Source: Rhyacophila brunnea
Taxonomy: Eukaryota > Arthropoda > Insecta > Trichoptera > Rhyacophilidae
Length of the DNA: 64,000 bases
NCBI GenBank assembly: GCA_022495005.1
Contig: JAGYXB010000135.1
Coordinates: forward strand, 4,154,001-4,218,000
Reading direction: 5' to 3'
The first letter of the stretch is position 1. Each line of letters begins with the position of its first letter. Below are positions 11,058 through 22,404 of the stretch, one piece after another. The notes under the pieces were generated by a model. The model did not search any database, had not been told where the DNA came from, and saw nothing but the letters and a program-made list of their open reading frames with translations. Position numbers and translations under genes: made by a program.

Positions 11058-11202
11058 CTCGTAATACTCTTCAATGGCAGTCAAGTTGATATGGGGGTCG
11101 GCCCAGTCTCGGGAAATTTCGATTTGCTCTTTCTCGTTGAGCCAGTTAAGCTCGGCAGAAGCTGACTGCAGGAAATCTTGGAGAGCATCCAAGTCTGATA
11201 AC
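11058..11202 (-). CDS. shot: shot exon: plakin-domain spectrin repeat
   Basis: Residues about 687-735. It completes Arg and encodes LSDLDALQDFLQSASAELNW, LNEKEQIEISRDWADPHINL and the tail TAIEEYYE. The E.NWLNEKE......DW pattern with two tryptophans is diagnostic of spectrin/plakin repeats and very well conserved in spectraplakins. Acceptor TTCTACAG, donor GTAATTA, ends at phase 0. Confidence 0.97.
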
Positions 11203-11438
11203 CTGTAGAATAAATTTAAACAATTAGGACAGGAATATGGTTGAATCAAAGAATTTGGACAAATAAAGAGGTAGTTCATCAAGTAGAGTAGCAATTCGAG
11301 AACGTTTGGTAAATGACAAGGCCTAGTATAGTCAGGCTGACATGAAACTATAAATTTCGCTCGTAGAGCTAGTTATTGCTCATACTTCAAGTGCAATATT
11401 GTGGAAAATGATGATAGTTTCATACTGAAATACATGGT

Positions 11439-12147
11439 GATACCAGATGAAAGTCTCCCACAGGAGACTACCTCAAAGGGCGGACCGAACCATCATATTT
11501 CCCAAAATACCACAGCCTACGTCCACTCTTCGCCGTGATCGCAACCCTCGGCCGAGCGGAACCCGTCTCCTTGAAATTCAAATTCGTCAGACTCACGCCA
11601 AAACAGACGCGGTCTATCAAAAACGGCCGCTCGCGCCGCCACTAGTCAATCCGTCGGTAAAACAGAGAGGTTCCCGACCGACGGATGAACATGACGCCGC
11701 CTGTCAGTTGAACGCGCGCAAAAAGCTCTCTCTTACATCAACCGCCGAACCAGCAGCATCGAGCGCAAAATCTCTTCTCGCCTTTGCTCGCCTCGGACGC
11801 GAAGCCAAGATACATATCCCGCCAAAAGGACCGCGTCGGCAGACTTCTCAAGCATCTCCAGGAAATAAAGGACCACATCGGCAGCACGCCAAGCCACAAG
11901 CCCCGATCCTATCTCCCATCGGACAGCGAGCATCGCCTCGGATGCCAAGCATCAGCAGCTAGGACGCAAAGAAGCCACGCTTGCAGCCGGCCAATTACCG
12001 ACCGACCGCCATGAGAATAACATGTAACGACTTACAATAAACCAGCCTTGACCAAATACCCCGTGCGTTTCTGTCTCCCACCCCCGCTTTGACCTTGACG
12101 TTATCACGGCCTGCTATCTCCGCTTCACACGCGGAAGGCCGGTGATA
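11439..12147 (+). mobile_element. GC-rich insert, possibly a solo LTR
   Basis: About 709 bp markedly richer in GC than the surrounding intron, bounded by ATGGT at 11,434-11,438 and 12,148-12,152, a possible 5-bp target duplication. An AATAAA at about 12,040 lies roughly 100 bp before the right end, as a polyadenylation signal does inside an LTR. The end has a hairpin (TTATCACGGCCT and AGGCCGGTGATAA, 12,101-12,147). Ends are not the canonical TG...CA. A 171-codon plus-strand ORF is Pro/Arg/Ser-rich and reads as composition-driven. It may instead be a DNA element. Confidence 0.45.
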
Positions 12148-12856
12148 ATGGTAATATGTTAATTGATTTTGAAGCAAATATAAAATCGAACATCATCATT
12201 TACTGCAAACAGGTTACCTCACTGCATTCGAAAATAATCAATGACTAGCACTACCTTCATAATTAGCAATACAGTTCCCAGACTGTCTATTATAATAGTC
12301 GGCCTTTGGTAAATGATTGAATTAGTAACAATGCATAGAAAACTTATTATTCACTGTAATGGCACCACACTGTTTATAAAAATATAAATAGTGACCTGCT
12401 GTTGATGCTCTTTCTTTGGTACATATTGTTATTTGTGGTTTTACGTGATTGTTCATATAAATAATAATTATTTCTAATCCACATTAAGTTCGGCTTGTAA
12501 CACTAATATGTACAATGCAGCCCCAGAAAATAAATTTCATAGGACGTGAGAACTTGCTACAAATGAATTTGCAATTCAAAATGATTTACAGCAAAAAAGA
12601 AGGTCTCGTAAACCCTATTATCAATTTCATAATATAATATAATGACATCTTTTCAGAACAGGGTTTTTTTCGGTAACTTAGGGTCAAATCAGTCTAGTAC
12701 ATATACAAGTCTTGCAGTTGTGAGTGGATTCTTCATAGCTGGCTAGTGAGTGCGCAATAGGGCTGACTCTATATGGAGATGCATTTCCTGTCGAATTACT
12801 CACAGATTGTAGACAGATGAAAAATGAAAAGGAAGAATATCGGTGAAACCACTTAC

Positions 12857-12975
12857 CTCTTGGTTGAGGTGGATAATAACTCTGCATAGAGCTTCTGCAG
12901 CTGTCCCAAATGTTGGTTGTAAAGAACCAACTCCTCGCCACTGAAGTTGGAACGAGCCTGCACACATTGTTCCAC
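12857..12975 (-). CDS. shot: shot exon: plakin-domain helix
   Basis: Residues about 648-687. It encodes VEQCVQARSNFSGEELVLYN and QHLGQLQKLYAELLSTSTKR. In spectrin repeats this is the end of helix B (counting Arg/Asn/Phe) and helix C, where the L..L..LY.EL pattern packs against the Trp of helix A. Acceptor ATTCTTAG, donor GTAAGTG, exits at phase 2. The intron before it is 699 bp, and the one after it carries a GC-rich insert. Confidence 0.94.
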
Positions 12976-13674
12976 CTAAGAATAAAAATAAAATGAGCAT
13001 ATATTTGTAATATTTGAGTAAGTACATATTATTCATGCGTGGTTCTCCCAGTAAACGGACAGTTAACTAAAATAAATTATGCTAATGTTAGACTGGATCT
13101 ATTTTAGATTCTGCTCCCATAGATTGTTATAAAAATGCTAATCTGTGTTATAGCAACAGATTAGGTTAAATAAACAGATATAGCATGGTCATACATTAAA
13201 ACAAAAAGCTATATTTAAAATCAACTGTCTAATTTTTTATCCTGTCATACTCTCTCCCCCCTAACCTCAATATCTGGCTGTTATCAGTATGTTATAATGG
13301 ATACGCCCAGTAGAAAATATTACCAAGCCACAAAACAACATTATTTTTACAGTTTCTCGGAGATTGCATTAGCTCAGTGCAAAGTTACCAGCTGAAAAAC
13401 TGAATGTAACTGACAGCCAGTCCAACAGAAATGTTCAAACTGTCTTACTAATCAATAATCTCTTCTTTAATATAAGTTGTGCTCCTTACTTGGTCATGGC
13501 ATAAGGCCATTAGTGTAAACATAAATAAAGCTGATTAAGACGTAATCTATAAAACCTAATATATCCACTGATAACCCGAAGAAAATAATATATATTATTA
13601 TAAAATAAAATATTTTTATAAATAATTACAGTTGACTGCAATTTGACAGATAATATTGATAAGTAACAACTTAC
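12976..13674 (-). other. shot intron, no defined element
   Basis: A 699-bp intron (donor GTAAGT, acceptor ATTCTTAG). AT-rich; nothing further supported. Confidence 0.8.
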
Positions 13675-13779
13675 CCTGGAGTGGAACTGATCGATGGTCT
13701 TGTGTTCTCGCTGGTGCCTGTCGAGCTCCTGTTGCACCGATGGAAGGTCTGCACCATAGTCTGCTTCGTGTAGTGTTTT
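13675..13779 (-). CDS. shot: shot exon: plakin-domain helix
   Basis: A 35-codon exon, phase 0 at both ends, encoding KTLHEADYGADLPSVQQELD then RHQREHKTIDQFHSR. The pattern (YG.DL..VQ.EL..HQ.EHK.I..F) is the classic helix A to B transition of spectrin repeats. Acceptor GTTGCAG; the donor reads AGG followed by GTAAGT. Residues about 613-647. It is directly continuous in frame with the exons on both sides. Confidence 0.96.
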
Positions 13780-14364
13780 CTGCAACAGAACAAAAGTAAT
13801 AAAACACCACTCCTAACTGTAGAGTTAACCTACCAACAGCCACTAAGCAGAGCTATACCTTGGTTTACAAAAATTGTTTCGGGTATTAATATATTCCATT
13901 GAAGTGAGAGCGAGCTTGTGAAGAAATTTTATGATTTTATAAAATGTAAATAAATGTATGTTACTAAGTATGTCAAATTCCTCAGTAAGTCACTGCATGT
14001 AGGAATGTAGTGACAGGATTATTTATGTCACTATATGGGTCACATGAACAAAATGATTTTTTTTATGTAGGTACAATAAATTAGTCAATGTCTTATGTGG
14101 AATCTTAATTGATTTAAGTTTTGTATTTTTCCATATTAATCGTTTTTGGCAATCTGGGTTTTGCCTTTCAGTAACTTCATGCCAGCACATTCACCAATGG
14201 AAAATGTGCAACAGACATGGAATATAGTAACTTACTGTTTATATACTAAATTAACATATTATTATTAAAATATCATGACAAAACACATTCTCAATAAAGA
14301 GTTCAAGAGTTGGAAATGAAAGCAATATAGAAAAAAATTCAAAGATGAATTGTTTTTCACTTAC
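13780..14364 (-). other. shot intron with a possible LINE 3' fragment
   Basis: A 585-bp intron. About 13,876-13,960 resembles by eye the 3' untranslated end of the LINE at 15.7-16.6 kb (TCGGGTATTAATATATTCCA and GTGAGAG blocks), which may be an older truncated copy. The rest is AT-rich. Confidence 0.5.
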
Positions 14365-14569
14365 CAATCGTTCTCTGCACCATTCCGCGCACTCCATCAA
14401 ATGAGTGAAGTGGGTGTTTGTGTCGGCGATCCTCGTCTCGAGAACTGTCCTGGTTTCTCTTCGGACAGTTGTCTGCTGTACGGGGGCGCTTAGTCCTCCG
14501 AGCCTCTGGACTATCCTGGTTTGGAATTGTGTTCTCAAACCTAACCAGCGTTGATGGAGAGCTTGGACT
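14365..14569 (-). CDS. shot: shot exon: plakin-domain spectrin repeat
   Basis: Residues about 544-612. It encodes VQALHQRWLGLRTQFQTRIV, the Leu-His-x-Arg-Trp pattern of a spectrin-repeat helix A/B, then a linker rich in Gln, Thr and Arg (QQTTVRRETRTVLETRIADT), then NTHFTHLMECAEWCRERL, where the Cys-Ala-Glu-Trp helix is typical of plakin repeats. Acceptor ATTACAG, donor GTAAGTG, leaves at phase 0. Confidence 0.95.
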
Positions 14570-14857
14570 CTGTAATATAATAAATAAATCGGTTGACATA
14601 TGACAAAACAAACTTGAGAATATAAGTATGTATAACATTTATTTCTATTGTACGTATATTGAAATAATTGGTCACTGTTTAAGTGTGACATAAATTTTAT
14701 GAATTTGTCATAAGTAACATAGTGTTTTCCTATAAATTCAGATTACATATACTGTGAATTAAAGAATCAAGCTATAAAATGTTTTGAACCAGTTAGGGAA
14801 AATATCACAGAATTTCGACAAATAGACGGAGCCTGAAGTAGGTAATAAGGCACATAC

Positions 14858-15079
14858 CTGTTGTGCAGGTCATGGGCTTGACTGTATCTGCCCTCCCTCA
14901 ATTGCTGAACGTCCTGCAAGAGGGACTGGATCTGAGCATCGGCAGCTCTCAGAGCGCTCTCCACCTGTTCTGCAGCCGTTTTGGCTTCCGCAGGATGAGC
15001 ACCTCGCTCCAGACGTCGGGTCTCCGATTCGATTCGCCTCTCGATTGTATCCAAGCTCGTGTCGGTTTGTTTAATTTCC
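14858..15079 (-). CDS. shot: shot exon: plakin-domain spectrin repeat
   Basis: Residues about 470-544. It completes Arg and runs EIKQTDTSLDTIERRIESET, then AKTAAEQVESALRAADAQIQ and SLLQDVQQLREGRYSQAHDL, a pair of long amphipathic helices with leucine heptads as in spectrin repeats. Acceptor ATTTTTAG, donor GTATGTG, phase 2 in and 2 out, so it is symmetrical. It sits only 184 bp after the previous exon, in the dense plakin cluster. Confidence 0.94.
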
Positions 15080-15263
15080 CTAAAAATAAGATATTATGTA
15101 GGTATCGATATTGATAAATTCCACATACTTTAACCAATCTTCTACTTACTATTTAATAGACATTTGAAAGTCGATAATTCGGTAACTACATTGAAAAAAT
15201 GATACATAGACAAAAAAAAATCTGAATAATGATGAATAAGTCAGCAGTATTTTTTTTGTTTAC

Positions 15264-15433
15264 CTATGAACTTTCTCAGCAAGCCTCTGGAGTCGTTCAA
15301 GCCTTCTGATCTCTTCTTGGATGTCCCTTTCACGTTCCTGATGCGCCATCATCAGACGGTTCCAGTTCTGTTCCAAGACTTCTGGTCTCAATTCTTGCTC
15401 GACGTTACATTCACCAACAGATTCAAAGTATTT
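15264..15433 (-). CDS. shot: shot exon: plakin-domain spectrin repeat
   Basis: Residues about 414-470. The exon starts KYFESVGECNVEQELRPEVL and has NWNRLMMAHQERERDIQEEI, where the central Trp is the conserved core residue of a spectrin-type triple helix. A basic helix (RRLERLQRLAEKVHR) ends it. Acceptor CTCTGCAG, donor GTAAAC, exits at phase 2 with the last Arg codon shared with the next exon. Plakin-domain repeats place spectraplakins at cell junctions in the known family. Confidence 0.95.
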
Positions 15434-15550
15434 CTGCAGAGGAAAAAAAATTAAATCAGTTCAATTGTAGAATACATTTACTAACAAACAAGTAAACCGG
15501 CATGTTAGGATCGGTCAAGTTAAGCAAAACAATATTTATATTAGACATAC

Positions 15551-15682
15551 CTCAAGTTCCCTGTAGACGTGTTGCAGTTTTTGCTTTTCGCGTTGCTTCG
15601 GAGGCACTTCATCATTTCTGAACCTCTGCGATTCGTTCAATAATTTCTTCATCTCAATCAAGGTGGATGCGAAAGAACGATC
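15551..15682 (-). CDS. shot: shot exon: plakin-domain helix
   Basis: A 44-codon exon, phase 0 at both ends, acceptor TATTTTAG and donor GTATGTC. It encodes DRSFASTLIEMKKLLNESQR followed by a charged stretch (PPKQREKQKLQHVYRELE), typical of a spectrin-repeat helix and loop just after the CH2 domain. Residues about 370-413. Heptad-like Leu/Ile spacing suggests helical bundle packing. A symmetrical exon could be skipped without breaking the frame, though nothing here shows that it is. Confidence 0.92.
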
Positions 15683-15719
15683 CTAAAATAAAAATGATAG
15701 AAATTACACAATTAAAAAA

Positions 15720-16632
15720 TTAAAGCAACATAAAATGGACAAAGGTGCGAACCTTACACTACACCACAGGCAGAGTTCTCTCGCGAATATCATCTGTAAG
15801 AGATCTTGGCATTACGTTTGACAGTAAACGGACGTTTAGTGGTCATATAGATACCATTTGTAAAAAGGCGGTGTTGGGCTTTGTCTTGCGTACTTCCAGG
15901 GTCTTTTCAGATGTTACGGTACTAAAAATTCTCTATAACTCCTTAGTTAGAAGCAGACTTGAGAGTGGGTCTATCGTTTTGGCCCCGCATCAGTTGAAGT
16001 CCGGTCTTATGGTGGAGAGTCGAAAAGAAATTTTTGAGACTCCTTTACTTTGCTGTATGGATATTATCCGTGGCTCTATCCGACTGACTTTCTCTTAGGT
16101 ATGCTTACATACTGTAGCTTAAAATTTAGAAGGGATCTTTATTTAGCTACATATTTTTTCAGACTTATACGCGGCGTAGATGAGAACTCTGCCATTCTTG
16201 GTGGTGTTGGCTTGTGTGGCTCTGATAATTACCTTAGGAATCGAGGGCATCCGTTGTTTGTTCTCCCAAGGTGCAGAACTAACTTGCCATAGTAATGCCA
16301 ATTGGGAGGGCAATAACCATGTTTAATGAAATCGCTTCGGATATTTATATATTCCACTTACGTGAGAGTGAATTTAGGTGGACGTTTTTTATAAGTTTTT
16401 AAGATAGGGTCTATCAAATTTCACTCTGTGTGCTTCCATCTACTTTTATTTTTGTTATTTTATTTTATTTCTTATTTTATTACTTATTGTATTATTAACT
16501 CACATTTCTCTATATTTCTATTTTAAAAATTGTTAACACTTATTTTATGTCATGTCGTGAACGCTTTAAATTTATAATTTGTTATGTTCATTATATTATG
16601 TAAAATAAATAAATTTGAATTTGAATTGAATC
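15720..16632 (+). mobile_element. 5'-truncated jockey-like LINE with target-site duplication
   Basis: The plus strand encodes the C-terminal part of a non-LTR reverse transcriptase: SSVRDLGITFDSKRTFSGHI, DTICKKAVLGFVLRTSRVFS, KILYNSLVRSRLESGSIVLAP, continuing in another frame as KFRRDLYLATYFFRLIRG. Frame changes near 16,050-16,100 make it dead. The 3' end is an AAATAAATAAATTTGAATT simple repeat. It is flanked by AATTACACAATTAAAAAA at 15,702-15,719 and the same word with one extra A at 16,633-16,651, a target-primed insertion signature. It lies antisense in a shot intron. Confidence 0.85.
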
Positions 16633-16795
16633 AATTACACAAATTAAAAAAGAATTTCATGCACAAAAGTTGTGAAAATAATTTAAGGTTAATCAATCAA
16701 TGTAATAAAGACTTCATTATTTGGCAAGAATATTTGTGATAATTGTATCGTTAGTCATATCTATTAGAAGATGGAAATCTTTAGGTTTTATTTAC

Positions 16796-16983
16796 CTGCA
16801 TGAGTGCCGATTTTTCTCTGATCCACATGTGCATAGATGACGCCAGTTCCCTGTATTGTCCGGCACGGGTTTGTGCTTCCGTGTCGTACAGCGGGTGCAT
16901 TGCAGGTGGCTCGGGGAAGACGTCGTACAGTGAGGAGATGTATGTGATGAGAGACTTCTCATCAGGCTCGTGGGTGTCCACAT
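16796..16983 (-). CDS. shot: shot exon: end of CH2 and start of plakin domain
   Basis: Residues about 307-369. It begins by completing Asp and continues VDTHEPDEKSLITYISSLYD then VFPEPPAMHPLYD, the very conserved C-terminal helix of the CH2 actin-binding module and the linker that follows it in spectraplakins. The rest (QYRELASSMHMWIREKSALMQ) begins the helical plakin region. Acceptor CTTCCAG, donor GTAAAT, ends at phase 0. The 5.3-kb intron before it splits the CH2 domain. Confidence 0.96.
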
Positions 16984-17204
16984 CTGGAAGAAGAATAAGA
17001 AATAAATTATTACCATATTCCAACTTTTAAAAAAATTCACCACATTATGACAAAGACCATGATGCATAAAGTCATAAACCAAGGATATACGCCTCATAAA
17101 CTTTACTCATAAACAGGAACCTGCTTAAATTTATGACATTTTGATTGTGAATAAACAATGGATGGCTCTTCACATGTTACTCAGAATACTACAGTGCCAG
17201 GGCA

Positions 17205-17223
17205 GGCCAGGCCAGGCCAGGCC
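17205..17223. repeat. GGCCA short tandem array
   Basis: GGCCA repeats nearly four times in a row, in an otherwise AT-rich intron. Too short for a minisatellite call. Confidence 0.8.
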
Positions 17224-19895
17224 TCTAATAAGATAACTACACTTGATTTTCAACCTGTAGATTTTTATAGTCCATTGTCTTTCAGTGAGTTTTTCAGAAT
17301 GAATTACTGATGAATGAGATGTAAATTTGGCAAATTGAATGCAAGCCATAGTTAACATAATATATCATTTGAATTAAATGGCCATACCTTCATAGTATGT
17401 ATATAATATTACAAATGGTACAAATAATTCTTGACATGAACTTTTCATTGAAGCATTAAAATCTACTATAAATGTTCAATTACGAAATTATTAAAAAAAA
17501 AAATGTTAAAGTAATGATTTGAAATGAAAAAAATTTCAGGTAGTGCAAACAGTCAAATTAAATTTAAAACGTTTTTCAACACAATGAAGATGCATATAAT
17601 AAAAAAAAAAACACTTAATGAGTGCAATTTTTTTGTTACACCATGTGAATTGTTCTTTTCATGCAGTCTTTCAAAGCACGCGATTACAAAAGTGCACCAT
17701 GTGACAAAAATATAATTTTAATTTTCGCCATTCGCACACGCCTACATCTTTGAATAAACATGATCTATAAATTACACTGAAAGAATGGTGAATTGAGATA
17801 TTCTTTTAAAAGTTTTTGTGTTACATAGGTAAACATGATATTAATGAGGTCTTCCATAAATGACATCACACAGTCTGATATACATAATATGATATTTCAG
17901 ACGAAGGGGATGGCTATTGTATAAAATGTGACAACACCAATAACATACTATAATCAAGGAACTATTTTTTTCAAAATTAAATTAGACTGAAGCCATCACT
18001 TTCAACGAATTTGTTTTTATTACAAACTTGGGAAACATGATAAGTTAAAAAATGTGACAGTATTTACACAGGGCGATAAACGATTTTTTGTGACGAAGGG
18101 GTCAAACACAATCGATAATCATGTGGCATCATTTATAGATAATAGAAATGGGTTTAAGTGCAAAAAAAATATTCTATGTACTAAAAGCTCATGGTATATA
18201 AAAGAGGATGTGACTTAAAAAGCAAAATAAGTTGTAGTGTTGGTACTTGATATCATTCAGGTATGCTTGTTCATAGAGAAGGGTACCTACCCAAATATAT
18301 ATAATAATTAATTATTTGCGTTTTTCGCGTGAGCTCCCTTTAGTTTAGACCTTGTGTGCATGAATATTCCCGACCCTTATTTGTGAGTTACGTACTATAT
18401 TACATAGATACTGTTTAATTTAAGAAACTTTTTAATAAATTAAGTGCCTAATAAGATGTTACGTTTTAGTCCACCCAGTACTGTAGCTAATATGGAGTGC
18501 CATCTAGATACCTGTTACGTTATCGTGGAGCGGAAGAGGGGCGACAGGTAAATTGTAAAATTGTACAACATAATGACGGCAATTTAAATTTCATGCCGCG
18601 AATTCAAATTATTATTGTTCACTCGGGTATTCGGACTATTAGCCGTAATCAAATCCGTGTACTTGTTAATGGATTACATTTTTATTAAAAATAATTATAA
18701 TCTATCAGTAGCTATAGGTACTAGACAGTGGCGAAAGGTATCTGTTGAAGAAATGTAAGCTGTGGTAGGTAACAGAAAAAAATGTCCTACGACAGCCATA
18801 TTGACGGTACTTGAATTTGAAATTTATTTCATCTTCAGTAGACTGAACGTTACATATTATATTTTACTTTAGTTTCATTTAATGAAGTAGACAGTTCTCA
18901 GATCTCAAGGACAAACAACATCAAACTGCATACAAAAGAATCTTTGAATTATAACAATCCTTTGTTTGCACATGTTAGTAGAAGATTCGATAGACTTGGA
19001 TACAGTAGATATTTATATTTGTGTATGTGAATCCTAAATTCAATACTTGATGGATGACAGATGGCTTTATTGGTAATTTTACCTAAGTAAATCTTTAGGA
19101 TATTTAAATTTACATTTGGCTTAGTCTTCGCCACTGCATTATACGTAACATGTTAGACCTTATGTTATGGTACAATCTGTACATCACAGATTAATAGAAG
19201 TCTTCATCGGTGGTGGTTAACTGCGATACCTATCCTCATACATTGAAATTTAAAAAGTGTATGACGTGTCTTCATATAAAATATACGCAACACGTCATAT
19301 TATTTGCATGGGTAAATACGAAAGCTAATGGCCGGGAAAGCAAATGCTTAAAACGACATAAAGACAACCTAAATAATTGATAGTAAATAAGAATATTCTA
19401 GTTTCTTAACAAAGCTTTTTTACGTGCCTACAACGTTCCCTTACAGTCGATGTAGGTACTTACCCATCTATACCTACTTGCAAATATTTATTTTAAAAAA
19501 AAATAGATAACAATACTATGATAATAATTCGAATAAATGTACGACATAAAAAAACACTCGACAGTTAGTAATGTAGGCTATATTTACATTACATGGTTGG
19601 CGCATTATTTATTCATAGGTCAAGGGTAAACAAAACATAGAGGTGATGTAACCCAATCGCTACCTACTGACATTTTTTTTTTCAAAACAAAGTTACATTT
19701 TACAATGACATACCACAATATTACATAGTCCGATTTGAAGTGTTACACTGTATGTATGACGAAGGTGCCAATACAGAGTAATTCTGTATTCATTTTTATA
19801 AATAACGGTTGTACATTTTCAACTAACCACAGCATTGTGAATTTTTCATCTTAAGTTGTGAAAATATACCTATCACCATAGGTATACATCGTAAT

Positions 19896-20216
19896 GGCGA
19901 TTTTTGTCGTTCAACTGTACCTAAGTCAATTGATAATTGGGAACCATACTTCAACAAAATTGATCGACTTGAAAGTTAAATTGAACGAAGTTGAGGTCCT
20001 TCTTACTTTTGTCGATTCAACAGTGAATCTTATTCAAGTACAGGTTGCCTAGAGTAAGCAAGGTGATAACAACTCGCATTGGCACGTCAAACTTGTTTGT
20101 TTCACTTGACGCCATCTCGATTACGATTATCAATCCAACTTAAATCGATACGTGGGAACATTCCTCTCGATTACTCGTTCAACATTCAACAGACAGTTGA
20201 ACGACAATAATCGCCA
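19896..20216. repeat. Inverted-repeat element
   Basis: TGGCGATTTTTGTCGTTCAA at 19,896 is mirrored near 20,195-20,216 with one mismatch; further inward the arms share weaker motifs (GATAATTGGGAAC against GTTCCCACG). Total about 321 bp, non-coding. Consistent with an old MITE; no target duplication identified. Confidence 0.55.
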
Positions 20217-20399
20217 CGTATTAACGCGGCATAAGCCACTGCTTGTCATTTACCTATCTGTATTATTTTAGTAATCGATTACATACTTGAACGCCTTTAG
20301 ATACATTCTTAACTCCGCCTCTAAGTTGTAAATAGAATGTGTTAACTCCGCCCTAACCCATCAAGATAAATAAATTATGTTATTTGTCATTATGTTTCC

Positions 20400-20970
20400 T
20401 CAATTCATTCATACATTCATGTATGGGATTCCATCAGTTAATTTCGAATTATGTCAACTCTCAAATTGAAGAATGTTTTAAACACCCACTTTGAAGGATT
20501 TTCAATAATTATAAATGAAAATTTCCTCAATGTCAATCATACATTCATATGTATGGCATTCCAACAGTTTTCGAATTATGTCAACTACCAATTTAAAGAA
20601 TGTTTTAAACGAAAGATTTTCAATAATTTTAAATGACAAATTTATATTTTAAAAACTTTGTCTACCTTTCAATTTTACAACATTTAATTATTTATTATGT
20701 TGATTAGATACCAGTCACGTCAGGTCTCTCGCTTTTTCGCTGAAATTGTGAGTTAACATCTTTTGCAACTATATGACACTTATTAAACACCGACTTTGAA
20801 GGATTTTCAATGACTAGATAATAAATTTATATTTTAAAATGTTATTAATTGTCCACCTTTTAACTTTACAACATTAAATTATTTGCTATTTTGATGAAAT
20901 ACTATCAGGTCTCTCACTTTTCGTTGAAGTGTGAGTTAACAATGTTAACATCTTTTGGAACTACATGACT
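20400..20970. repeat. Nested diverged tandem duplications
   Basis: A unit of about 125 bp (CATTCAT..GTATGG.ATTCCA.CAGTT..TTCGAATTATGTCAACT..GAATGTTTTAAAC) occurs at 20,403 and again at about 20,533. A second unit of about 170 bp (AATTTATATTTTAAAA..TGTC.ACCTTT..A.TTTACAACATT, ending CAGGTCTCTC and TGTGAGTTAACA) occurs from about 20,637 and about 20,821. The copies differ by substitutions and small indels. Confidence 0.65.
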
Positions 20971-22318
20971 CATGTAAGTATTCACTTTTCGTAAATACCA
21001 AACTATCAGATCAAATAAATATTATTGTTAGAGATTTATTTGTAAATTGTATACAAGTTGCCCAATCAACTTTTTTCAACCAACAAAATGTTACCCAGTG
21101 ACCTACATGTACAAAAAACTCACGTGACGTACATAATGCGCTTATATGGATTCTATAACGATTTTCAAATGTCAAACATTTTTTGTTATAATATAGTGTT
21201 AGCGGAAAGCATTTCACGGTCAGGCGAGCATTTTTATTGTGAGACGCCAAACATTATTTATTATACATATCGAGTGAAATTTGAAAACTTTACAGATTCA
21301 TTTGATCAATATAACGTGTTGTGCGGTATACGGGGTGGACTGCAGACCATAATAAATCAGCAGACTAGTCAATCCGTTAACAACTTTTTTTTTACTTTTC
21401 TTTAATCCGCTTCATAACCCACATTTTCAATATACATACCTATCTACAAAAATAACCAGGTCACAATATTAATCTAAATAAATTTTGTAAGGCGAAAGCT
21501 TTCTGATGCAGCTTTTGACTAGGTATGTAATTATTTGTACTTATAAGGAAATCATGAAGAAAAATAAATCTGTGTACAAAACAATAAAAGCATGTATTCG
21601 GAAGGCAAGAATCATAGTTCAAATCATATGAACGAAAAATACAGCGTATTCACATTAATGCGCTAACGTGTCTTATACGAAATGAACGGAACCAATTGTT
21701 ATTAGTTCGATGATTAGTAATATTAAGGACACATCTACCGCGACGTTTCGGGATTTTTATTAAAAACCCCGTAAGTATTTTCACAAAACAATGAAACACA
21801 AAGAAAATGACCAGTGTCCAAAGATGTAAAATGCGATTTCAGTTCTTAAAATGTCATTATATATCCGACAAAAATATCGACTCAAATATCAGCATATTTT
21901 AAATTTTTCGAGTAGTAACTACGATTCTATATGTTATGAAAACATGTTTTCTAAACGAATCGAAAAAAAGTCTAATTTATCTGGTTTACAGAATCCTAAA
22001 ATTTTATAAAAGTTTTTCCCCGCTCAATATTAAACTCATAATAATTTAAATTACTTTGGTACAATAGAAAAAAAATGAACGAATATCATTCATTCTTTCC
22101 AATCACGGGTTTGAAAAAATATTAATACCGAAATTAAAAATTTTCTCCTGGATTGCAATCCCTAATTACTTACTATTTTCTGCTAAGATACAATTTTTGA
22201 ATCAAAAATAATAACGTAACTACCTATTATCACATGAATGGTTGTAGTACCTATAAAGTGGGAGAAGGCATGTGATGAATTTGCTTATACAAAGTAAATG
22301 TGAGAATCAATTTCTTAC

Positions 22319-22404
22319 CTTCAGCGTCGAGAAGTCGAGTAACGCCATACTCTTTCTCGACCACGTGGAATGCGGTCTCCAGCCTCTCGCGTACATGACG
22401 AGTT
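22319..22404 (-). CDS. shot: shot exon: CH2 domain, middle part
   Basis: An 86-nt exon with acceptor TTGCAG and donor GTAAGA. It completes an Arg codon split with the previous exon, then encodes RERLETAFHVVEKEYGVTRL and LLDAE, the CH2 helix that leads into the conserved LLDAEDVD turn. The final G opens an Asp codon finished by the next exon. Residues about 278-307. Length and phase (2 in, 1 out) close the frame between its neighbours. Confidence 0.95.

Larger units (their letters stand above)
16984..22318 (-). other. 5.3-kb shot intron splitting CH2
   Basis: The donor is GTAAGA at 22,318 and the acceptor CTTCCAG at 16,984. It contains a short GGCCA tandem array, a foldback element (19,896-20,216) and a set of diverged tandem duplications (20,400-20,970). 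ORFs at 18,497-18,688 (+) and 21,058-21,405 (+) have no protein-like signature and I do not call them genes. The remainder is AT-rich. Confidence 0.75.

Noticed and set aside
11447..11962. 171-codon plus-strand ORF in the GC-rich insert
   Set aside because: Its Pro/Arg/Ser/Gln composition follows the local GC content, it has no recognisable domain, and it ends within an insert that looks like a mobile element.
21058..21405. 115-codon plus-strand ORF in the CH2 intron
   Set aside because: No conserved motif; a length expected now and then by chance in 64 kb; an antisense ORF over the same place is no better.
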